Source: G965267335 sp965267335
GTDB taxonomy: Bacteria > Bacteroidota > Bacteroidia > Cytophagales > JAAEPT01
Direction: 5' to 3'
Length of the DNA: 64,000 nucleotides
Assembly (NCBI GenBank): GCA_965267335.1
Contig: OZ253953.1
Span: 2,232,001-2,296,000 of the forward strand
The translations under genes and the position numbers were made by a program. Shown one piece after another: positions 24,005-33,261 of this stretch (positions are counted from its first letter, which is position 1; each line of letters begins with the position of its first letter). The notes beneath the pieces are model-generated. The model did not search any database and was not told where the DNA came from. It saw nothing but the letters and a program-made list of their open reading frames with translations.

Positions 24005-26077
24005 ATGTCAACCCGCTTGAAAATATTATTGGTATTCCAGCTCTTATTTAATACTCCATTATTTTCGCAGTCCTTGAGTTATTTTGATGATTATTCTTCG
24101 GATCGCAGTGACTGGCGGACTTATACCGATGAAAATTCTTGCGCTCTTGTTGAGAACGGAATGCTGGTATTGACACCTGATTCGACTAATAACGGGTGTT
24201 TAATAACCAATGATATCAATTACTCATGGAAGGATAAAAATGAAATTTCATTCAAGATCAAGCAGCTTTCCGGAACTAGTAATTATGCCTACGGCATTAT
24301 ATGGGGGGTGAAGAGTGGCTATAAGCAGTATGAGCAATTAAAAATCTTTTCTACCGGATTCGTGCAGTATAATCGAAAGGTGGAAGATGAACAAGATCTT
24401 TCACTGAAGTATAGATGTCAGGCAATTAGTGCTTTAGGAGATTGGAATGAAATCAAGGTGATTCGTGACCAAGCAATTACTATTCTGGTTAATCGGGACA
24501 CAGCCGCGGTTATTGACAAGAAACCCACTTGTGGTCCTGCAATTGGTTTTTACACCGAGAAGAATATCAAAATTGCTATTGATGAGCTGAAGATCCAGAC
24601 CACTGACAAAGAGATAGAAGTATATAAACCTTTTAGAAATATTATACCCGTTCAGTTGGATTCAAATATTAACTCTCAATGGGATGAGCTTTCGCCTGTG
24701 GTCGATGCGACTGGCGACAGGATTTACTTTTTGAGAAGAGGTGATCCCAGCAATATGGGGACAGATAATGCTGATGATATATGGTGTGCTCAAAGAAATG
24801 AATCAAAGAGCTGGGATGAGGCCTTGAACCTTGGAAAGCCCTTGAATAACGAAGGATATAATTTTGTGTTGTCCACCTGTCAGAATGGGAAGGTGCTCTA
24901 TCTCGCTAATACCTATAATTCAGACGGAAGCCCGGGGGATGTTGGGGTTTCGAGATCAGAGTGGGTTAATGGGAACTGGACCATTCCCCGTAAAGTTGAA
25001 ATAGAAGGATACTATTCAAACTCAATTTATACCAGTTTTTTTATCAGTGACGATGAGAAGGTAATGCTTCTGGGATTACAAAGAAAGGGTGGCTATGGTT
25101 CCAGGGATTTGTACGTGAGTTTTCAAGAAGAAGGGAGCTGGAGCCGTCCCCTGAATTTGGGTGCAGACATAAATACTGCAGGGAAAGAATTATCTCCGTT
25201 CCTGGCTGCTGATGGAAGGACCTTGTTCTTCTCTTCGGATGGGTTTCCCGGATATGGAGATAACGATTTGTTTATTTCAAAGCGTATGGATGACTCATGG
25301 GTCAGATGGTCGCAGCCTTTGAATCTGGGAGAGACCATAAATACCAGCAATTGGGATGCCTATCTTAGCGTTCCATCAGAAGCGAACGAATTATTTTTGG
25401 TGAGAAACGAGGCAGGAAGTGGATCAGATATTTATTGGGCTACCATTCCGAATAGAGATATACTAAGCCCCATATTGGAAATCAAGGGTACCCTCACCGC
25501 GGAAAATGGTAATGATTTTTTGGAAGGTCAGGTAGTCATAAAGCCAATGAACGGACAAAGATCAAAAAGCTGTATGTCTTCAGAGAAGGGTGACTACAAG
25601 GTTTCTGTCGACTATGCCAACACTTACTTTCTGGATGCGCATGTTGAAGGATATTTTTCAAGGTCAGATACGGTGACTTTTAGCTCTAGATCGGGGTTTC
25701 AGTTGATTGAACACGATTTCGTTTTAAAGAAGATAGAGAAGGGGAGTAGTTTTTTACTTAATGGGATATATTTTGAACAGGAAAGCGATCTCTTATTACC
25801 GGGGTCAGAGTTTGAAATCCAAAAATTAATAACCTTATTAAAGGAGTACCCGAAATCAGTAATTCGACTTGAAGGTCATACGGAGCCGGGAAATTCACGA
25901 CATTTGATGGAGTTGTCGCAGGCCAGAGTCGAAGCGGTAAAGGCTAAATTAGTCTCAAAGGGCATTTCTTCTAAAAGAATAAAGACAAAAGCATTCGGAG
26001 GTTCACAACCCGTTACGGTGATAGGCGCACAAATTCATGAAAATCGCAGGGTTGAATTCAGAATTTTGAAACTGTAA
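24005..26077 (+). CDS. Outer-membrane-associated protein: PD40 (WD40-like) repeats plus OmpA domain
   Basis: A 690-residue exported protein. The ATG at 24005 gives a signal peptide (ILLVFQLLFNTPLFSQ); the longer frame from 23966 covers the -7 box. An N-terminal lectin-like jelly-roll (residues about 25-190) comes first. PD40 beta-propeller repeats follow at about 200-480 (DRIYFLRRGDP, LNLGKPLNNEGYN, ADGRTLFFSSDGFPGYGDNDLFIS), then a short carboxypeptidase-regulatory-like domain. A C-terminal OmpA domain (VIRLEGHTEPG to NRRVEFRI) binds peptidoglycan. This layout matches T9SS-accessory and surface proteins such as PorE-like or SprE-linked proteins, but no specific role can be fixed. The usual Asp of GHTD is Glu here. 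Confidence 0.88.
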   Translation: MSTRLKILLVFQLLFNTPLFSQSLSYFDDYSSDRSDWRTYTDENSCALVENGMLVLTPDSTNNGCLITNDINYSWKDKNEISFKIKQLSGTSNYAYGIIWGVKSGYKQYEQLKIFSTGFVQYNRKVEDEQDLSLKYRCQAISALGDWNEIKVIRDQAITILVNRDTAAVIDKKPTCGPAIGFYTEKNIKIAIDELKIQTTDKEIEVYKPFRNIIPVQLDSNINSQWDELSPVVDATGDRIYFLRRGDPSNMGTDNADDIWCAQRNESKSWDEALNLGKPLNNEGYNFVLSTCQNGKVLYLANTYNSDGSPGDVGVSRSEWVNGNWTIPRKVEIEGYYSNSIYTSFFISDDEKVMLLGLQRKGGYGSRDLYVSFQEEGSWSRPLNLGADINTAGKELSPFLAADGRTLFFSSDGFPGYGDNDLFISKRMDDSWVRWSQPLNLGETINTSNWDAYLSVPSEANELFLVRNEAGSGSDIYWATIPNRDILSPILEIKGTLTAENGNDFLEGQVVIKPMNGQRSKSCMSSEKGDYKVSVDYANTYFLDAHVEGYFSRSDTVTFSSRSGFQLIEHDFVLKKIEKGSSFLLNGIYFEQESDLLLPGSEFEIQKLITLLKEYPKSVIRLEGHTEPGNSRHLMELSQARVEAVKAKLVSKGISSKRIKTKAFGGSQPVTVIGAQIHENRRVEFRILKL

Positions 26078-26109
26078 ATTGTGGTATATTGTTTGCGATA
26101 AAGTTTTGC

Positions 26110-26958
26110 ATGAGAATATTAATTTTTATAGCGTTTATTGTTTCGTTCTGTTCAGCGGATGCGCAGGTGATATGTGATAGTCAGGACAGGGATAAGTTAG
26201 AACGCCTGTTCAAAAAAAGTTCTCAGGAACGATGGGATACGCTTTCGGCTGATGTCTTATTTGATAAGCTTAGCACTTCTTTTATGGGAACACCATACGT
26301 ATCAAAAACATTGGAAGTTGGTGGAAGCGAACAACTGGTAATTAATTTAACTCAGCTTGATTGTACAACTTTTGTTGAGACAATATTGGGGCTCGGCTCA
26401 GTAATAAAGACCGGTGAGCCGAGCTATGAAAAATATATGGATACCTTGACGAGTATCCGGTACAGGTCAGGAAAACTTGATGGGTACTCAAGTCGGTTAC
26501 ACTATTTTACAGACTGGGTCTATGATAATGATAATAAGGGAATCATAAAGGACATCACATCAGAATTGGGGGGAGAGTTGAATCACAGAAGAGTTAGTTT
26601 TATGTCTAACCACAGGTCAAGTTATAAGCAGCTTGCCTCAGATCAGGAATACGAAGCTATAAAGAAACAAGAGACTAAATTAAACTCCAGAGCACGTTAT
26701 TGGATTGCCGTTGACAATATCAGCAAGATTGAAAAAAGCCTTAAGACTGGAGACATTATAGGAATAACAACCAACATAGAAGGGTTGGACGTTGTACATA
26801 CCGGTTTTGTATATAAAAAGAACAACAGAGCCTACTTACTTCATGCGTCATCAGATTATAAAAAAGTAGTAGTGAGCAAAAAGCCATTGATAGATTATAT
26901 AAACAGTCATAAAATACAAACGGGTATCGTGGTAGCCCGACCAACCAAATGGGATTGA
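26110..26958 (+). CDS. Exported DUF1460 (NlpC/P60-like amidase) protein
   Basis: A 282-residue exported protein of the DUF1460 family. Known structures of this family have a papain-like cysteine fold, and N-acetylmuramoyl-L-alanine amidase activity has been proposed. The catalytic Cys85 lies in LDCTTFVE and His230 in VVHTGFVY. The ATG at 26110 gives the signal peptide MRILIFIAFIVSFCSADAQ; the longer frame begins at a TTG without such a signal. A role in cell-wall turnover in the periplasm is likely. The next gene overlaps its end by 10 bases, so DUF1460, the substrate-binding protein and the GNAT form one operon. Confidence 0.85.
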   Translation: MRILIFIAFIVSFCSADAQVICDSQDRDKLERLFKKSSQERWDTLSADVLFDKLSTSFMGTPYVSKTLEVGGSEQLVINLTQLDCTTFVETILGLGSVIKTGEPSYEKYMDTLTSIRYRSGKLDGYSSRLHYFTDWVYDNDNKGIIKDITSELGGELNHRRVSFMSNHRSSYKQLASDQEYEAIKKQETKLNSRARYWIAVDNISKIEKSLKTGDIIGITTNIEGLDVVHTGFVYKKNNRAYLLHASSDYKKVVVSKKPLIDYINSHKIQTGIVVARPTKWD

Positions 26959-27803
26959 ATGAAGTGAAAATAGGAGGTGTGCCGGAGCACTTTAACTATC
27001 CCTGGCATAAGGCTTTGGATCAGGGAAAGTTCGAAGCCAAAGGTGTTGATCTGAAATGGCTGGATTACCCTGGAGGTACCGGTGCCATGTCCGAAGCGCT
27101 GATCAATGGAGATATTGACCTCGCCCTGTTATTAACAGAAGGTGCTGTTTCTTTTATCTCAAAAGGAGCTCCGTTTAAGATCGTTCAGACATATGTGCAA
27201 TCACCGTTGAATTGGGGAATTCATGTGCCCTTCGAATCAGATATCCATTCAGTTGAAGAGATCAGGGGGAAAACATTTGCTATCAGTCGGTATGGCTCTG
27301 GATCTCACCTAATGGCCTTTGTGGACGCAAATGAAAGGAATTGGCAAACTAATAATCTGAAGTTTGAAGTAGTAGGTAACCTTAACGGTGCTATAGACTC
27401 ATTTACGAAAGAGGAAAGTCAGGTCTTTCTGTGGGAAAAGTTTACGACTCAACCATATGTCGACAAAAAAATATTCCGAAGGATTGGAGTCAGACCAACA
27501 CCTTGGCCGTGTTTTGTATTGGTCGCTTCTGATAATTTGATAAATCAGAACCCTCAAGTCATTCAAGATATATCAGAAGTGATCTTTGAGACTTCACAAG
27601 AGGTTAAGTCCAAGCAGGTCTCAGTTACGGCAATTGCTGCAATGTATGGCCTTCGGTCTGAGGAGGTAGCGAGCTGGTTCGAAGAAACCGAATGGGCAAC
27701 GACAACCAAAGTAAGTGAATCTATGCTTGATAAGGTTTCTGATACATTATTAAAGCTACACTTGATTGAAGAAAAGAAAAGCTACTCGGAGATATGCCTT
27801 TGA
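26949..27803 (+). CDS. Periplasmic-binding-protein-fold protein without a signal peptide
   Basis: A 284-residue protein of the type 2 periplasmic-binding fold (Ca3427-like branch of the NMT1/SsuA-type families; recalled). It has the PEHFNYPWHKALDQGKFEAKGVDLKW start, the GTGAMSEALINGDIDLALLLTEG ligand loop and PTPWPCFVLVASD. Classic members deliver a small molecule to an ABC importer, yet this one has no signal peptide, and no permease or ATPase gene is nearby. A cytoplasmic ligand-binding or enzyme role, as proposed for fungal relatives, is more likely. It overlaps both neighbours by 10 bases, so it is made together with the DUF1460 protein and the GNAT. Confidence 0.8.
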   Translation: MGLNEVKIGGVPEHFNYPWHKALDQGKFEAKGVDLKWLDYPGGTGAMSEALINGDIDLALLLTEGAVSFISKGAPFKIVQTYVQSPLNWGIHVPFESDIHSVEEIRGKTFAISRYGSGSHLMAFVDANERNWQTNNLKFEVVGNLNGAIDSFTKEESQVFLWEKFTTQPYVDKKIFRRIGVRPTPWPCFVLVASDNLINQNPQVIQDISEVIFETSQEVKSKQVSVTAIAAMYGLRSEEVASWFEETEWATTTKVSESMLDKVSDTLLKLHLIEEKKSYSEICL

Positions 27804-28258
27804 TTACCATTCGTGAAGCAAGGAAAGAAGACCTTGATAAGGTATTAGATGTATTTGAAGGAACAGTAAGGTTTGTATGCAATGCTGATTATTCACTAAC
27901 GCAAATTGAAGCATGGCTGAATGCTGGTCGCGATAGAGCACGTTGGGCCAAAGCAATGAAGGATCAATACTTTCTTGTAGCAGAGTTTGATAACGAGCTG
28001 GTGGGTTTCGGGTCCCTACAAGGCAGTAATTACCTGGATTTTCTTTACGTGCATAAAGACCATCAGCGAAAGGGGATAGCGGATATGTTGTATCAGCAGC
28101 TTAAGGCTAAGGCAGAAAAGAATGGTCATGGGAGGTTGACCTCCGATGTGAGTAAAACCGCAATGAAATTCTTCCAGTCAAAAGGGTTTAAACTGATACA
28201 CGAAAACAGACTTGAGGTTAACGGGGTTGAGGTGGTGAATTATCACATGAGTCAGTGA
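27794..28258 (+). CDS. GNAT-family N-acetyltransferase
   Basis: A 154-residue cytoplasmic acetyltransferase. Core motifs: the N-terminal TIREARKEDLDKVLDVF, beta-4 DFLYVHKDHQRKGIADML with the acetyl-CoA pyrophosphate loop (Q-R-K-G-I-A), and MKFFQSKGFKLIHEN near the end. The acceptor cannot be predicted. The start overlaps the substrate-binding protein by 10 bases. Its stop abuts the convergent exonuclease stop with no gap. Confidence 0.9.
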   Translation: MPLITIREARKEDLDKVLDVFEGTVRFVCNADYSLTQIEAWLNAGRDRARWAKAMKDQYFLVAEFDNELVGFGSLQGSNYLDFLYVHKDHQRKGIADMLYQQLKAKAEKNGHGRLTSDVSKTAMKFFQSKGFKLIHENRLEVNGVEVVNYHMSQ

Positions 28259-29062
28259 CTATGATAGACTCATTTTCAATTTAATCTCTGTCAATTTTTT
28301 CTTAGTACTCAATGGGAAGTCCCCACGCATAATCCAGTCATAGTAGGAAGGTTCCTGGCGGAATACATCTGTGACCAGTTTGTTTTTGTGTTTTCCGAAA
28401 TTAAAGACCACTTCTTTGTTACTATTGTAAGCCAAACGTCCTACCAAATCCGCAAATCTATTGGCATTAAGATCATGAATGGCCTGGATGTCGTTTTGGA
28501 TGGGTTCGATCAAATTACCATTTCGGTCTTTGATTTTTGTTCCTTCGTAATGCGCTATTTGTGCTTTGAATACTTCAAATGACGCCTTAGTGTCGGCTTC
28601 TGCGCTATGTGCCCCATCCAATTCTTTGTCACAATAGAACTTGTATGCCGCAGTCAGGGTACGGGGTTCCATCAGGTAAAAAATGCGCTGTGCATCAACA
28701 ATTCGAGCGGAATCAATAGAAAAGTCAACTTCGGCTCTTAAAAACTCTTCCGTTAGCAAAGGAATATCAAACTTAAGTAAGTTATATCCACCCAGATCGC
28801 AACCCTGAAATATTTTTGCTAAGTCCTTTGCTACCTCCTGAAAAGTAGGCGCGTCCTTTACATCCTCATCATAAATCCCGTGTACCTCACTTGATTCGGC
28901 CGGAATCGGAATAGTGGGATTAATCTTCATTGTGGTTACCTCTTCCTCACCATTGGGTTGTACTTTCAGTATTGAGATTTCCACAATACGGTCAGTAGCA
29001 ATGTTGATTCCTGTGGTTTCTAGGTCAAAGAAAGCCAGTGGTTTGTTCAGATTGAGATCCAT
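28259..29062 (-). CDS. DEDDh 3'-5' exonuclease (DnaQ/ExoX-like)
   Basis: A 267-residue nuclease that degrades single-stranded DNA or RNA 3' ends. The four DEDDh motifs are visible: FFDLETTG (Exo I), the EVHGI region, GYNLLKFDIPLL (Exo II) and AHSAEADTKAS (Exo III with the catalytic His). The C-terminal part (FNFGKHKNKLVTDVF to YYDWIMRGDF) matches the small domain that follows ExoX-type exonucleases in Bacteroidota. The start is taken at the ATG at 29062; the longer frame begins at a TTG inside the mpl gene. It lies 4 bases downstream of mpl, so it is probably in one operon with it. Confidence 0.9.
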   Translation of the reverse strand: MDLNLNKPLAFFDLETTGINIATDRIVEISILKVQPNGEEEVTTMKINPTIPIPAESSEVHGIYDEDVKDAPTFQEVAKDLAKIFQGCDLGGYNLLKFDIPLLTEEFLRAEVDFSIDSARIVDAQRIFYLMEPRTLTAAYKFYCDKELDGAHSAEADTKASFEVFKAQIAHYEGTKIKDRNGNLIEPIQNDIQAIHDLNANRFADLVGRLAYNSNKEVVFNFGKHKNKLVTDVFRQEPSYYDWIMRGDFPLSTKKKLTEIKLKMSLS

Positions 29063-29066
29063 GTAG

Positions 29067-30437
29067 TTATGATAAAATTGTTTGACTGAGTTCGTCAAGA
29101 TTTAGCCCGCCAAAGTCTCCTGAACTCATCATCAATAAATTGGTGTTATCCCATTTTTGATTTTTGAGATGGTCCTGGAGAAGTTTGCTGTCTGTGAAGA
29201 CTTGTAATTTGTCGTTGTTGAACGCCTTTTTGATTTCGGATTCATCAATGGGATCCAGCTTCTTTTGTTCAACCGTTTGAGGGTTGTAATATACAATAGC
29301 CTGATCAGCATTAAAGGTGTCTTTATACTCTCCGATAAATTCTTTGTTCAAACTGGAGAAAGTATGTAGTTCCAGGCAGGCAACTAAGTTTCTCTTGTTG
29401 AATTGATTTTTTAATGCTGAACAAGTGGCTTTCAGCTTTGAAGGAGAATGCGCAAAATCTTTAAAAATTGCAGTCCCGGTTGATTTACCGACTAGCTCCA
29501 TTCTGCGTGCCGCTCCTTTGAATGTCGTCATGTACTTGAGGAAGTCGTCCTGAGGTATTCTAAGTCGCTCACATACCTGCCAGGCGGCATTTATATTGTA
29601 AAGGTTGTGGTCACCGAAAACCTCGATTGGATATTTGTCTTTACCATTGATGAGGATGGTCTGTCCATCTACAACTTTGTGTTTATGTATGGAGTATGGC
29701 AGTAGTTTTACGGTTTCCCCATGATTTTCTTCTACAATTTTTTTGAGTGTTTTGTCATCCTCATTGTAAATGATTAGTCCACCGATTGGGGTTTGCTGTA
29801 CCAGTTTCCGGAATTGTTCTACATAACCCTCATAGTCAGGGTATACATTGATGTGATCCCAGGCAATACCACTGATAATAGCAATATGGTGATGGTATTT
29901 TAGAAATTTTGGTTCAGGATCTAAGGGTGAAGTGAGGTACTCGTCACCTTCCAGAATGATTATGGGAGCATCAGAAATTTGAACCATTGTTTCAAAACCA
30001 TCGAGTTGTGCTCCTACAAGATAGTCGAATGGAACTTTGTTGTATTCTTTTAAAGCGTGCATAATCATGGAGGTAATGGTTGTTTTTCCATGACTTCCAG
30101 CTACTACCACGCGTTGTTTGTTTCTTGACTTTTGAAAAATAAACTCGGGAAAAGAGTAAACTTTTAAGTTTAGTTCTTTGGCTTTAATGAGTTCGGGATT
30201 GTCGGCTTTGGCATGCATCCCTATGATTACGTAGTCCAGGTCGGAGGTGATTCTTTCGGGAAACCAACCCATTTCGCTAGGGAGTAATCCGGCATCCTTC
30301 AGTCTCGACCTGGAAGGGTCAAAGACATTATCGTCTGAACCTGTGACCGTTGCACCATTGTTTTGAAGTGCAATAGCCAGGTTATGCATTACTGCACCAC
30401 CAATCGCAATTAAATGAATCTTTTCAGAGTTCGCCAT
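29067..30437 (-). CDS. mpl: UDP-N-acetylmuramate:L-Ala-gamma-D-Glu-meso-DAP ligase (murein recycling)
   Basis: A 456-residue Mur-ligase family enzyme that joins recycled tripeptide L-Ala-gamma-D-Glu-meso-DAP to UDP-MurNAc in the cytoplasm, using ATP. The N-terminal Rossmann part starts IHLIAIGGAVMHNLA. The ATP loop is AGSHGKTTITSM, followed by LEGDEY and the middle/C-terminal Mur signatures (GDHNLYNINAA, FKDFAHSPSKLKATCSAL). MurC is the nearest alternative, but the long DEYLTSPLDPEPKFLKYHHH stretch is as in Mpl. The ATG at 30437 is preferred over a TTG three codons earlier. A promoter with both boxes lies just upstream. Confidence 0.88.
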   Translation of the reverse strand: MANSEKIHLIAIGGAVMHNLAIALQNNGATVTGSDDNVFDPSRSRLKDAGLLPSEMGWFPERITSDLDYVIIGMHAKADNPELIKAKELNLKVYSFPEFIFQKSRNKQRVVVAGSHGKTTITSMIMHALKEYNKVPFDYLVGAQLDGFETMVQISDAPIIILEGDEYLTSPLDPEPKFLKYHHHIAIISGIAWDHINVYPDYEGYVEQFRKLVQQTPIGGLIIYNEDDKTLKKIVEENHGETVKLLPYSIHKHKVVDGQTILINGKDKYPIEVFGDHNLYNINAAWQVCERLRIPQDDFLKYMTTFKGAARRMELVGKSTGTAIFKDFAHSPSKLKATCSALKNQFNKRNLVACLELHTFSSLNKEFIGEYKDTFNADQAIVYYNPQTVEQKKLDPIDESEIKKAFNNDKLQVFTDSKLLQDHLKNQKWDNTNLLMMSSGDFGGLNLDELSQTILS

Positions 30438-30456
30438 ACCGTCCAAATGCGTTTGG

Positions 30457-30487
30457 CAAAAATAGAATAATTGGCGTGAGCAACAAA
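30457..30487 (-). promoter_or_regulatory. Promoter of mpl and the exonuclease
   Basis: On the minus strand TTTG (30487-30484), exactly 19 bases, TATTTTTG (30464-30457). The expected leader is about 15 bases before the ATG at 30437. Confidence 0.65.
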
Positions 30488-30609
30488 GAAAAAATGAACG
30501 CCTCCTTTCAGGGATTTGTTAAGGGGTAAGAGTTTGATCACATTGGAATGTGTAAAACATGTTTATAAGAAGTCCGAAAGGCTGCGCTTTTATTTCCTAA
30601 ATTTGAAGA

Positions 30610-32163
30610 ATGGATTTAGAAAAATCTGCATCAAAGAAATCAATCCCAAGAACTAAAAGAACCTTGCCGGAAATACCCGGTGGGCTGGGAAAACTTCCTC
30701 CACAGGCAGTGGATTTGGAAGAGGCGGTACTAGGAGCACTCATGTTGGAAAAGGATGCTCTGACGGCTGTTGTAGATATTCTAAAACCCGAAAGCTTCTA
30801 CAAAGATGCACATCAAAAGATATATGCTGCCATTATAGATTTATTTGGCCGGTCGGAGCCGATAGATTTGCTTACGGTGACGAATGAACTTCGTTCGACC
30901 GGAGAATTGGAATTTGTGGGTGGTCCTTATTACGTCACACAGTTAACTAATAAGGTGAACTCCGCGGCAAACATCGAGTATCATGCTCGTATTATTTCCG
31001 AGCAGTCAATTAAAAGAGAGCTGATCCGTATTTCATCGGAAATTCAGAAAGATGCGTACGAGGACACCACAGACGTATTTGAACTGCTAGATCGTACTGA
31101 ACAGGCTATGTTTGAGGTTTCGGAGTCGAATATCCGAAAGAACTATGCGGATATGAAGTCGATCATGCGGGAAGCAATCGAGGAGTTGGAAACTAAGAAG
31201 AACCAAACCGATGGACTGACCGGTGTGCCATCCGGGTTTACTGCTCTTGACCGGGTAACTTCAGGCTGGCAACGGAGTGACCTTATTATTATAGCAGCCC
31301 GTCCTGGTATGGGTAAAACAGCTTTCGTCTTATCATCATTAAGAAATGCAGCCGTTGATTTTAATATGCCGATGGCCATATTTTCTTTAGAGATGTCATC
31401 CGTTCAGCTGGTGAACAGGTTGATATCGGCTGAGGCAGAGCTGGAAAGTGAGAAGTTAAGAAGAGGTAACTTAGAAGATTATGAGTGGCAACAGCTACAC
31501 CATAAGATTCAACAGTTAACTAATGCACCTTTATTTATAGATGACACCCCTGCACTTTCTATTCTGGAGCTCAGAGCGAAATGCAGGCGACTAAAAGCTC
31601 AACATGATATTCAATGCGTAGTGATAGACTACTTGCAGCTGATGCGTGGAGACAGTGCTACCGGTAACCGGGAGCAGGAAATTGCCTCCATTTCCCGTTC
31701 ATTGAAGAATATCGCCAAAGAGCTAAACGTACCAGTGATAGCATTGTCACAATTGAGCCGTGCCGTTGAAACAAGGGGAGGAGATAAGAGACCTCAACTT
31801 TCGGATTTGAGGGAATCGGGTTCAATTGAGCAGGATGCAGACCAGGTTTTATTCCTTTATCGCCCGGAGTATTACGGTCTCACAGAAGATGAGGCTGGAA
31901 ATCCAGTCACAGGAACTGGTGAAGTTATCATTGCCAAGAACAGACACGGAAGTCTTGAAGACGTTCGATTGAGGTTTATTGGCAAGTTCACCAAATTCTG
32001 TGACCTGGACACCGGTGCTTTTGATGACTTTGGTTCATCATTCCCTGGTGATGGTGGTGGTAATTTCTCCAAATTAGATGATGGAGGTACTATTACACTA
32101 GGTAGTAAGATGAATGATGAAGACGAACCTCCAACCCCTGGAGGAGACGAACCTCCTTTTTAA
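30610..32163 (+). CDS. dnaB: Replicative DNA helicase DnaB
   Basis: The hexameric 5'-3' helicase that unwinds DNA at the fork and recruits primase; 517 residues. The N-terminal domain (LPPQAVDLEEAVLGALMLE) is typical. The RecA-like motor has Walker A RPGMGKT (231-237, Lys236), Walker B VVIDYLQLM and the DnaB signature SQLSRAVETR, with RESGSIEQDADQV after it. The last 45 residues form an acidic, Gly/Asp-rich tail (DDGGTITLGSKMNDEDEPP) beyond the conserved core. A TAAATTTG box (30598-30605) lies only 4 bases before the ATG. The gene stands alone. Confidence 0.97.
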   Translation: MDLEKSASKKSIPRTKRTLPEIPGGLGKLPPQAVDLEEAVLGALMLEKDALTAVVDILKPESFYKDAHQKIYAAIIDLFGRSEPIDLLTVTNELRSTGELEFVGGPYYVTQLTNKVNSAANIEYHARIISEQSIKRELIRISSEIQKDAYEDTTDVFELLDRTEQAMFEVSESNIRKNYADMKSIMREAIEELETKKNQTDGLTGVPSGFTALDRVTSGWQRSDLIIIAARPGMGKTAFVLSSLRNAAVDFNMPMAIFSLEMSSVQLVNRLISAEAELESEKLRRGNLEDYEWQQLHHKIQQLTNAPLFIDDTPALSILELRAKCRRLKAQHDIQCVVIDYLQLMRGDSATGNREQEIASISRSLKNIAKELNVPVIALSQLSRAVETRGGDKRPQLSDLRESGSIEQDADQVLFLYRPEYYGLTEDEAGNPVTGTGEVIIAKNRHGSLEDVRLRFIGKFTKFCDLDTGAFDDFGSSFPGDGGGNFSKLDDGGTITLGSKMNDEDEPPTPGGDEPPF

Positions 32164-32324
32164 AATTGATGATTGAAGCCAAACAAATTGCTCTCAGGCT
32201 TAGCGTGAGTGTCATTTCTTTGCACCCTTGAAATCTATTCTATATCAAAGTTCAACAGGTGTGTTACCCCATTGTGTTGTATTCTAAATGAAACGCGCAA
32301 AATGTGATTTTATTTTCAATAATT

Positions 32325-32355
32325 TTTGAAAGTTTAGAATATACTATTATTTTTG
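32325..32355 (+). promoter_or_regulatory. Promoter of the GbsR/MarR gene
   Basis: TTTG (32325-32328), 19 bases, TATTTTTG (32348-32355): a full match to the consensus. The ATG at 32359 is so close that the transcript may be leaderless. Confidence 0.6.
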
Positions 32356-32358
32356 AGT

Positions 32359-32865
32359 ATGGAATTAGATGAAGCAAAAGAAAAGTTCATACAGACCTGG
32401 GGGGCGTTCGGTTCTAAGTGGGGGATTAACAGAACTATGGCGCAGGTACATGCATTATTATTGATTTCACCCGAACCCGTTAGTACAGAAGACGTGATGG
32501 AAGAGCTGAAGATATCAAGAGGTAATGCTAATATGAACATCAGGGAATTGATGAACTGGAACTTAGTGAGAAAAGAATTGAAAGCAGGGGAGAGGAAGGA
32601 GTTTTTCGTGGCGGAGAAGGATATTTGGAAGGTGGCGAGAGAAGTGGCAATTCACAGGAAAAGAACGGAGTTTGATCCTATGGTCAGGGTATTGGAGGAA
32701 ATAAAGGAAGTAAAGGGAGATAAAAAAGATCCGGAATTCAAAGAGTTTAACGCACAGGTAAGAGAATTGCATAAGTTGGCTAACAGTATGGACAAGACCC
32801 TGGATAAATTTATTCGTGCTGATGAACATTGGTTCTTTGGGACTTTAATGAAGATGATGAGATAA
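32359..32865 (+). CDS. GbsR/MarR-family transcriptional regulator
   Basis: A 168-residue winged-helix regulator. The N-terminus EAKEKFIQTWGAFGSKWGINRTMAQVHALLLISPEPVSTEDVMEEL and the recognition helix region SRGNANMNIRELMNWNLVRK are close to the GbsR subgroup of the MarR superfamily, known from regulation of glycine-betaine synthesis in Bacillus. The ligand here is unknown. The C-terminal helices would form the dimer. The start is the ATG at 32359 (a TTG two codons upstream begins the longer frame). It precedes a compact four-gene plus-strand cluster that it may control, with 116 bases between (inference). Confidence 0.88.
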   Translation: MELDEAKEKFIQTWGAFGSKWGINRTMAQVHALLLISPEPVSTEDVMEELKISRGNANMNIRELMNWNLVRKELKAGERKEFFVAEKDIWKVAREVAIHRKRTEFDPMVRVLEEIKEVKGDKKDPEFKEFNAQVRELHKLANSMDKTLDKFIRADEHWFFGTLMKMMR

Positions 32866-32981
32866 GGTTTTGAATGTTGATTTCAGGGTGCGTCTAGTTT
32901 AGATAATGGGAGTGAAGGCTCCCTTAATTTTCGAATATAATTTTCAAAACTTATTGAAAATTTGGTAAATACAATTTGTTT

Positions 32982-33260
32982 ATGATTCTGGTAATTCAAT
33001 TTTGGGTAGGTGTGATACAGGTAGTAATTGCGTTAATTGCTACAATTTATGAAGGTATTGCTTTCAAAAGTATTCACAAATCATTAGCATATTATTGGGC
33101 ATTGGTACTTATTTATTTTTTGATTTTCGCTTTGCTCGATCGTTTTCTGCCTTCAGCCGAATTCACTATGGTTTGGTTCTTCTCGGCATGGGCTATAGCA
33201 GTTTACTGGTTCATTAATTTCGCATCATGGTTTATAGAAAAAGACAAAAATGAAGAATAA
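32982..33260 (+). CDS. Small membrane protein, three helices
   Basis: A 92-residue membrane protein with three likely transmembrane segments and a charged C-terminus (EKDKNEE). I do not recognise the family. The ATG at 32982 is used because the longer frame starts at a TTG. The epimerase gene starts two bases after its stop (ATG at 33262) or overlaps it (ATG at 33250). It is the first gene of the epimerase/DUF2071 cluster. Confidence 0.7.
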   Translation: MILVIQFWVGVIQVVIALIATIYEGIAFKSIHKSLAYYWALVLIYFLIFALLDRFLPSAEFTMVWFFSAWAIAVYWFINFASWFIEKDKNEE

Positions 33261-33261
33261 T

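Noticed and set aside
29062..29098. TTG-initiated extension of the exonuclease
   Set aside because: It overlaps the mpl coding end, and the family core starts at MDLNLNKPLAFFDLETTG.
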